From: an uncultured Desulfuromonas sp.
Lineage (GTDB): Bacteria; Desulfobacterota; Desulfuromonadia; Desulfuromonadales; Trichloromonadaceae
Reading direction: 5' to 3'
Assembly: GCA_937982495.1 (NCBI GenBank)
Contig: CALJLX010000142.1
Location: forward strand, 1-34,735
Length of the DNA: 34,735 nt
Numbering within the stretch: the stretch's first letter is position 1; each line of letters begins with the position of its first letter. The position numbers and the translations under genes are program-made. Below the pieces are notes generated by a model, which saw only the letters and a list, made by a program, of their open reading frames with translations, was not told where the DNA came from and made no database searches. This document shows, in pieces, positions 30,131 through 34,735 of the stretch.

Positions 30131-30545
30131 TGACAATATCCTCCCTCATCACGAACTTGGTTTTCATCGGGAGCTTATTGGCGGAAAGCCGGAAGGCCTC
30201 GCGGGCTACTTCTACGTCAACCCCCTGCATTTCATAAAGCATGACCCCGGGCTTAACCACGGCGACCCAACTATCCGGAGACCCTTTCCCCTTACCCATA
30301 CGGGTTTCGGCGGGTTTGCGGGTCAGGGGCTTGTCCGGGAAAACTCGGATCCAGATCTTCCCGCCACGCTTGATATAGCGAGTCATGGCCCGACGAGCGG
30401 CTTCGATTTGCCGGGATGACAACCAACCGCATTCGATGGCCTGCAGACCGAAATCCCCGAAGTTCAGCTCGGTACCACCCTTGGCGGCGCCTTTCATGCG
30501 CCCCTTGAATGTTTTTCTATGTTTAACCTTCTTGGGCATTAACAT
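30120..30545 (-). CDS. rplP: 50S ribosomal protein L16
   Basis: L16 is a late-assembling protein near the A-site tRNA. The 141-residue protein aligns from the first Met (MLMPKKVKHRKTFKGRMKG), followed by SRQIEAARRAMTRYIKRGGK, IWIRVFPDKPLTRKPAETRMG and KGKGSPDSWVAVVKPG. The Arg in the RMGKGKG loop, which is hydroxylated in some bacteria, is present. A GGAG lies 10 bases upstream of the ATG. Confidence 0.98.
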   Translation of the reverse strand: MLMPKKVKHRKTFKGRMKGAAKGGTELNFGDFGLQAIECGWLSSRQIEAARRAMTRYIKRGGKIWIRVFPDKPLTRKPAETRMGKGKGSPDSWVAVVKPGVMLYEMQGVDVEVAREAFRLSANKLPMKTKFVMREDIVNES

Positions 30546-30569
30546 GGCTTGCTTACTCCTATTGCGATC

Positions 30570-31208
30570 TTATTGCTGTTCCCGCGCGAGAACTTCGCCC
30601 TTGAAGATAAGCACTTTGACACCGATGATGCCATAAGTGGTCTTCGCTTCGGCGAATCCATAGTCGATATCGGCGCGTAAAGTATGTAGGGGCACGCGCC
30701 CCTCACGGTACCATTCAGTACGGCTCATCTCGGCCCCACCTAGACGACCGCTGCAGGTGATCTTGATTCCCTGGCCGCCAAATTTGAGCGCCATGCTGAC
30801 GCTTTTCTTCATCGCGCGGCGGAAAGCAACTCGGCGTTCCAATTGGAGTGCCACATTCTCCGCCACCAATTGAGCATCAATCTCAGGCTTGCGAACTTCC
30901 TGAATATTAATGAAGACTTCCTTGTCGGTGAGTTTGGCCAGCTCTTTCTTGAGCGCCTCGACCTCGGAACCCTTCTTGCCAATGATAATGCCTGGACGTG
31001 CGGCGTAAATATTGATCTTCGCCTTATTCGCGGCGCGCTCCAATTCAATCTTGGAAATACCGGCATGATAGAGCCGCTTTTTGAGGTAATTCCTAAGCTT
31101 GATATCTTCATGGAGCAGCTTGGCGTAATCCGCCTCTGCATACCACTTGGATTCCCAGGTTTTGATGACTCCCAACCGAAATCCTACGGGATGTACTTTC
31201 TGGCCCAA
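30570..31208 (-). CDS. rpsC: 30S ribosomal protein S3
   Basis: S3 forms part of the mRNA entry tunnel and has helicase activity with S4 and S5. The 212-residue protein starts GQKVHPVGFRLG after the initiator and has a KH domain (about 38-107: ARPGIIIGKKGSEVEALKKE). It ends with GRLGGAEMSRTEWYREGRVP and DIDYGFAEAKTTYGIIGVKV (shortened). The start is TTG at 31208 right after a strong GGAGGTGA. Confidence 0.98.
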   Translation of the reverse strand: MGQKVHPVGFRLGVIKTWESKWYAEADYAKLLHEDIKLRNYLKKRLYHAGISKIELERAANKAKINIYAARPGIIIGKKGSEVEALKKELAKLTDKEVFINIQEVRKPEIDAQLVAENVALQLERRVAFRRAMKKSVSMALKFGGQGIKITCSGRLGGAEMSRTEWYREGRVPLHTLRADIDYGFAEAKTTYGIIGVKVLIFKGEVLAREQQ

Positions 31209-31226
31209 ACTATCACCTCCCTCAGT

Positions 31227-31559
31227 CTACTTTTCGTCAAGAATCACAGTGATGTGACTCGTCGGTTTACGGATCTTGGTGGCACGTCCCTGCGCCCGGG
31301 GCATAAAGCGCTTAAGAACCGGGCCCTGGTCGACACTGATATGCTTGATCATCAGACGATCGATGTCGGATACACCCTTCTGTTCCGCATTAGCGACCGC
31401 CGAACTGACCAACTTGCTGACAATGGCCGCGGCCTTCTGCGGAGAGAATTTGAGGATATTCAGCGCATCCTGAACGCCCTTGCCACGCACCATGTCCACC
31501 ACCAGACGTGTTTTCTGGGGAGAAAGACGCGCGTAACTCAGTTTAGCTCTGGCTTCCAT
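31227..31559 (-). CDS. rplV: 50S ribosomal protein L22
   Basis: L22 lines the exit tunnel with L4. The 110-residue protein has LSYARLSPQKTRLVVDMVRG, VGKLV-like KLVSSAVANAE, and the tunnel hairpin VLKRFMPRAQGRATKIRKPT. ATG start behind GGAG; 23 bp after rpsS. Confidence 0.97.
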   Translation of the reverse strand: MEARAKLSYARLSPQKTRLVVDMVRGKGVQDALNILKFSPQKAAAIVSKLVSSAVANAEQKGVSDIDRLMIKHISVDQGPVLKRFMPRAQGRATKIRKPTSHITVILDEK

Positions 31560-31582
31560 GAATGAAACTCCTATGCAGGATC

Positions 31583-31861
31583 TTATCTCTTCTTGCTTTT
31601 CTTGTCCGCGCCATGGCCGAAGTAAGTCCGGGTCGGGGCGAACTCGCCGAGTTTGTGGCCGACCATGTTCTCGGTAACGAATACCGGAATGAACTTCTTG
31701 CCGTTATTCACGGCGAAGGTCAGGCCTACAAATTCAGGGACGATTGTGGAGCGCCGCGACCAGGTCTTGATGACCTTCTTATTGCTGGCGCCACCTTCAG
31801 CTTCGATTTTACGCAAAAGGCTTTCCTCGACGTACGGCCCCTTCTTGATTGATCTAGCCAC
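31583..31861 (-). CDS. rpsS: 30S ribosomal protein S19
   Basis: S19 is in the 30S head near the A-site finger. The 92-residue protein begins ARSIKKGPYVEESLLRKIEA after the initiator, followed by IKTWSRRSTIVPEFVGLTFA, VTENMVGHKLGEFAPTRTY and GHGADKK. It starts with GTG at 31861 behind AGGAGAAGG. Confidence 0.97.
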   Translation of the reverse strand: MARSIKKGPYVEESLLRKIEAEGGASNKKVIKTWSRRSTIVPEFVGLTFAVNNGKKFIPVFVTENMVGHKLGEFAPTRTYFGHGADKKSKKR

Positions 31862-31888
31862 TGCCTTCTCCTCTATCCCAAAGAAACG

Positions 31889-32713
31889 TTATTTCTTGCG
31901 CCGCCGAATAATGAACTTGTCGGTACGCTTGTTGGTCCGGGTCTTGTAACCCTTGGTCGGAATACCCCAGGGAGTCACCGGATGGCGGCCGCCGGAGCTC
32001 TTGCCTTCGCCGCCGCCATGGGGATGGTCGACGGGGTTCATGGCCACACCACGGCTCTGCGGACGCTTGCCCAGCCACCGGTTCCGGCCAGCCTTGCCGA
32101 TCTGAATATTTTCATGCTCCGGATTCCCAACTTGGCCAACAGTGGCGCAGCAACCCTGCAACACCAAGCGAACCTCACCGGAAGGCAGGCGCAGCTGCGC
32201 GTACTTACCCTCTTTAGCGGCGATCATCGCGTAGGTTCCGGCACTACGGGCGAGTTGCCCCCCCTTGCCGACACGCAGTTCAACGTTATGCACCCAGGTT
32301 CCCAGAGGAATGGCGCGAATGGACAAGGCATTGCCGGGCTTGATGTCCGCCTGATCGCTCGCGACCAGAGTATCCCCCACGGAGATTCCGAGAGGCGCGA
32401 TAATATAGCGTTTCTCACCGTCGGCATAGTTCAACAGAGCGATACGGGAGGAACGATTCGGATCGTATTCGATAGAAACGACCTTGGCCGGAATGTCCTT
32501 CTTATCCCGCTTGAAGTCAATGATTCTGTACTTACGCTTGTGCCCGCCTCCGGTGTGACGCTTGGTAATACGACCGTAGTTGTTGCGGCCACCGGAACGT
32601 TTCAGAGGCGCAACAAGGGACTTCTCGGGAGTGGAAGTCGTGATCTCCTCGAAAGAGGAAGAGGTCATGTTACGACGACCCGGCGAGGTCGGTTTAAACT
32701 TTTTGATCGCCAT
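31889..32713 (-). CDS. rplB: 50S ribosomal protein L2
   Basis: L2 is essential for subunit joining and peptidyl-transferase formation. The 274-residue protein has KRSGGRNNYGRITKRHTGGG, IEYDPNRSSRIALLNYADGE, and the conserved C-terminal histidine region MNPVDHPHGGGEGKSSGG. The usual peptidyl-transferase-linked His (VDHPHGGG) is present. ATG start after GGAG. Confidence 0.98.
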   Translation of the reverse strand: MAIKKFKPTSPGRRNMTSSSFEEITTSTPEKSLVAPLKRSGGRNNYGRITKRHTGGGHKRKYRIIDFKRDKKDIPAKVVSIEYDPNRSSRIALLNYADGEKRYIIAPLGISVGDTLVASDQADIKPGNALSIRAIPLGTWVHNVELRVGKGGQLARSAGTYAMIAAKEGKYAQLRLPSGEVRLVLQGCCATVGQVGNPEHENIQIGKAGRNRWLGKRPQSRGVAMNPVDHPHGGGEGKSSGGRHPVTPWGIPTKGYKTRTNKRTDKFIIRRRKK

Positions 32714-32745
32714 TATAGTTACTCCGTATCGCTTGATAACAAACC

Positions 32746-33033
32746 TTAGACACCGAAGAAGTCAATACTGCTACCCTCTTCCAGGGTCACGTATGCTTTT
32801 TTCCAGTTCGACCGCTTGCCAAACTGCCGACCAACACGCTTGACCTTGCCGGCCACCAGCGAGGTGTTGACGTTCTTGACTTTCACGTCAAACGCCTTTT
32901 CCACGGCCTGCTTGATCTCGATCTTATTGGCGCCAACAGAAACCTCAAAGGCTACAATTTGACCGGTTTCCTTCTGCAGGCTGGTTTTCTCAGTAATTAA
33001 CGGTCGTTTAATAATCTGATGCAGCGGTTTCAT
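32746..33033 (-). CDS. rplW: 50S ribosomal protein L23
   Basis: L23 is the docking point for trigger factor and SRP at the tunnel exit. The 95-residue protein has IIKRPLITEKTS, FEVSVGANKIEIKQAVEKAF, VKNVNTSLVAGKVKR and the terminal EGSSIDFFGV. Its ATG overlaps the rplD stop by four bases, indicating translational coupling. Confidence 0.97.
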   Translation of the reverse strand: MKPLHQIIKRPLITEKTSLQKETGQIVAFEVSVGANKIEIKQAVEKAFDVKVKNVNTSLVAGKVKRVGRQFGKRSNWKKAYVTLEEGSSIDFFGV

Positions 33034-33653
33034 GACGCAAGCGCTCCTTCCAACTGAGAAACAGCCCCTTCGGTGACGATCAGGTTGGGATATTTCATCA
33101 CGTCGTAAACATTGACGCCCTCGGCCCGTAGCACCTTTACATTCGGCAAATTGCGGGCGGAAAGCTCAAGGTTACGATTGGCCCCGGAAATAACGACCAG
33201 CACCTTATCAAGGTCGAAACGGCTGAGGATTTCAGTAAATCCCTTGGTGCTGATTTTCTCCAGGTCGATGGCATTGAGTACAGTCAGCTTCTCCGCCTGA
33301 AACCGAGCGGAAAGAGCACTGCGCAACGCCGCTTTCTTAACCTTGCGGTTGAGTTTGAAGGTGTAATCCCGGGGCGTCGGTCCGAACGCCGCGCCACCAC
33401 CAACATAGTGGGGGGCACGAATACATCCCTGCCGGGCATTACCGGTACCCTTCTGCTTGTACGGCTTTTTGCCTCCGCCGGACACCTCACTGCGGGTCTT
33501 CGTATCGGCCGTTCCCTGGCGACGGGCCGCCAGTTGAAAGCGAACCATATCGTGAATCAGGTAGCCACGAACAACGTCATTGAAGACCACGTCGGACAGT
33601 TCCCGCTGGGATACCTGATTTTTATTAATATCGTAGACAACAACGCTTGCCAT
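33030..33653 (-). CDS. rplD: 50S ribosomal protein L4
   Basis: L4 reaches into the exit tunnel and, in E. coli, represses its own S10 operon. The 207-residue protein has RQGTADTKTRSEVSGGGKKP, YKQKGTGNARQGCIRAPHYV and FGPTPRDYTFKLNRKVKKAA. It is 32 bp after rplC. ATG start. The extra-ribosomal L4 target leader would lie upstream of rpsJ/tuf and is not visible here. Confidence 0.97.
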   Translation of the reverse strand: MASVVVYDINKNQVSQRELSDVVFNDVVRGYLIHDMVRFQLAARRQGTADTKTRSEVSGGGKKPYKQKGTGNARQGCIRAPHYVGGGAAFGPTPRDYTFKLNRKVKKAALRSALSARFQAEKLTVLNAIDLEKISTKGFTEILSRFDLDKVLVVISGANRNLELSARNLPNVKVLRAEGVNVYDVMKYPNLIVTEGAVSQLEGALAS

Positions 33654-33685
33654 GGTCTGTCTCCCACACCCTCACTGACATGAGG

Positions 33686-34321
33686 CTATTTTTTGGCTTT
33701 AATACCTTTACGAATCGTGACCAAGCTATTCTTGGCTCCAGGAATCGCGCCCTTGACAAGAATCAAATTTTGCTCAGGACGAACATCGACGATTTCCAGG
33801 TTTTGTGTCGTAACCCGGGCGTTCCCCATTTGCCCAGCCATCTTCTTTCCCTTGAAAACCCGGGAAGGCCAGGCACTGCAGCCGATGGATCCAGGCGCGC
33901 GATGGAATTTCGAGCCGTGGCTCGAGCGGCCACCGGAGAAATTCCAACGTTTGATAACCCCCTGAAAACCCTTGCCCTTGCTGGTCCCGATCACATCGAC
34001 GATATCCCCGGCGGCAAAAGCTTCACACTTGATCTCGTCGCCGACATTGAAATCATCCACATTCTCGACCCGGAACTCGCGCAGGAAAGCAAAGGCTCCC
34101 TTGCCAGCCTTCTTAAAGTGACCCATGGCAGGGCGGTTGACGCGATGCGCCGCGCGGGGAGCAAAGCCCACCTGAAGAGCATTGTAACCATCACTGGCCA
34201 CGGTCTTCTTCTGCACGACCACGCAGGGGCCAGCCTCAACCACCGTCACCGGGATCCGCCGACCGTCCATGGCGAAAATCTGGGACATACCCAGTTTCTT
34301 ACCCAAGATTCCCTGTATCAT
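33686..34321 (-). CDS. rplC: 50S ribosomal protein L3
   Basis: L3 contacts the peptidyl-transferase centre and starts 50S assembly. The 211-residue protein reads MIQGILGKKLGMSQIF, then GKGFQGVIKRWNFSGGRSSH and the W-loop FHRAPGSIGCSAWPSRVFKG. The Gln methylated by PrmB in E. coli lies in the GKGFQG-like block. ATG start; 29 bp after rpsJ. Confidence 0.97.
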   Translation of the reverse strand: MIQGILGKKLGMSQIFAMDGRRIPVTVVEAGPCVVVQKKTVASDGYNALQVGFAPRAAHRVNRPAMGHFKKAGKGAFAFLREFRVENVDDFNVGDEIKCEAFAAGDIVDVIGTSKGKGFQGVIKRWNFSGGRSSHGSKFHRAPGSIGCSAWPSRVFKGKKMAGQMGNARVTTQNLEIVDVRPEQNLILVKGAIPGAKNSLVTIRKGIKAKK

Positions 34322-34350
34322 TGCACGTACCCTTACCTTTAATGAGTTGC

Positions 34351-34659
34351 CTAGAGCTTGATTTCCACGTCGACGCCGGCGGACAGGTCAAGCTTCATCA
34401 GGGCATCCACAGTCTGTTGTGTCGGTTCGAGAATGTCGAGAAGTCGCTTGTGCGTGCGCATTTCAAACTGCTCGCGGCTCTTCTTGTCGACATGGGGACC
34501 ACGAAGCACGCAATACTTGTTGATAATGGTCGGCAGGGGTACCGGTCCGGCGACCCGGGCACCCGTGCGCTTAGCGGTATCGACGATCTCGTTTACGGAA
34601 AGATCGAGCAGCTTATGGTCATAAGCCTTCAAACGGATTCTGATCTTTTGGCTCGGCAT
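34351..34659 (-). CDS. rpsJ: 30S ribosomal protein S10
   Basis: S10 is in the 30S head and, as NusE, also joins the antitermination complex. The 102-residue protein reads MPSQKIRIRLKAYDHKLLD, RTGARVAGPVPLPTIINKYC and HVDKKSREQFEMRTHKRLLD, the canonical S10 pattern. It lies 14 bp after the tuf stop codon, so EF-Tu and the S10 operon are probably co-transcribed. Confidence 0.98.
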   Translation of the reverse strand: MPSQKIRIRLKAYDHKLLDLSVNEIVDTAKRTGARVAGPVPLPTIINKYCVLRGPHVDKKSREQFEMRTHKRLLDILEPTQQTVDALMKLDLSAGVDVEIKL

Positions 34660-34673
34660 GTGATTTTATCCTC

Positions 34674-34735
34674 TTACGCTATGATTTCGCTGACGACGCC
34701 GGCGCCGACGGTCCGGCCACCTTCACGGATGGCGA
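34674..34735 (-). CDS. tuf: elongation factor Tu, C-terminal end (partial)
   Basis: Only the last 19 full codons are inside the window. The translation AIREGGRTVGAGVVSEIIA followed by TAA is the nearly invariant C-terminus of EF-Tu. The gene continues beyond the right edge. tuf upstream of rpsJ is the common str-S10 arrangement. Confidence 0.95.
   Translation of the reverse strand, partial: AIREGGRTVGAGVVSEIIA

Overview
The window looks like a chromosomal segment from a moderately GC-rich, anaerobic Gram-negative bacterium, most probably of the Desulfuromonadales/Desulfuromonadia (Geobacter-Desulfuromonas-Pelobacter type). That placement is an inference. It rests on the gene content (MetV/MetF-type methylenetetrahydrofolate reductase next to folD, short stand-alone Pta with AckA, a 2x[4Fe-4S] ferredoxin, an MJ0042-finger/DUF3426 protein, DUF1573, TonB) and on the protein sequences. 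No search was run.

Layout. (1) 1-2.6 kb, plus strand: a sirtuin, a small alpha/beta hydrolase and an Old Yellow Enzyme, closed by an intrinsic terminator. (2) 2.6-3.3 kb: a gene-poor stretch with a second terminator, a broken RelE/ParE-type toxin end, an imperfect palindrome, and a complete tRNA-Arg(CCG) with its own promoter and terminator. (3) 3.3-8.2 kb: an exported protein joining a periplasmic-binding-like lobe, a proline-rich linker and a metallo-beta-lactamase fold with a damaged metal site; then DUF1573 (minus), and hpt plus the DUF3426 protein (plus). (4) 8.2-12.2 kb: ferredoxin (minus), ackA and a KAS III-like enzyme (plus), and pta (minus, convergent). This is the acetate/acetyl-CoA node with a fatty-acid-type condensing enzyme inside it. 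(5) 12.3-16.2 kb: a TonB-family protein, then a minus-strand one-carbon operon folD-metV-metF-gcvH behind a clear sigma70 promoter. (6) 16.2-19.4 kb: a diguanylate cyclase with a degenerate receiver domain, an FmdB-type zinc-ribbon protein and NADP-type glutamate dehydrogenase. (7) 19.7-34.7 kb, minus strand: the fused S10-spc-alpha ribosomal superoperon, running from the 3' end of tuf through rpsJ...rpoA-rplQ to a strong intrinsic terminator. It includes secY, adk and map; infA is not present between map and rpmJ.

Most of the window is housekeeping DNA. I did not find a convincing new multi-gene system. The items most worth a second look are the exported PBP-lobe/MBL fusion with lost metal ligands, the repeated acidic Phe motifs in the DUF3426 protein, gcvH placed in a folate operon, the KAS III gene between ackA and pta, and the frequent TTG/GTG starts in the ribosomal superoperon, with a candidate internal promoter and leader before rpmJ.
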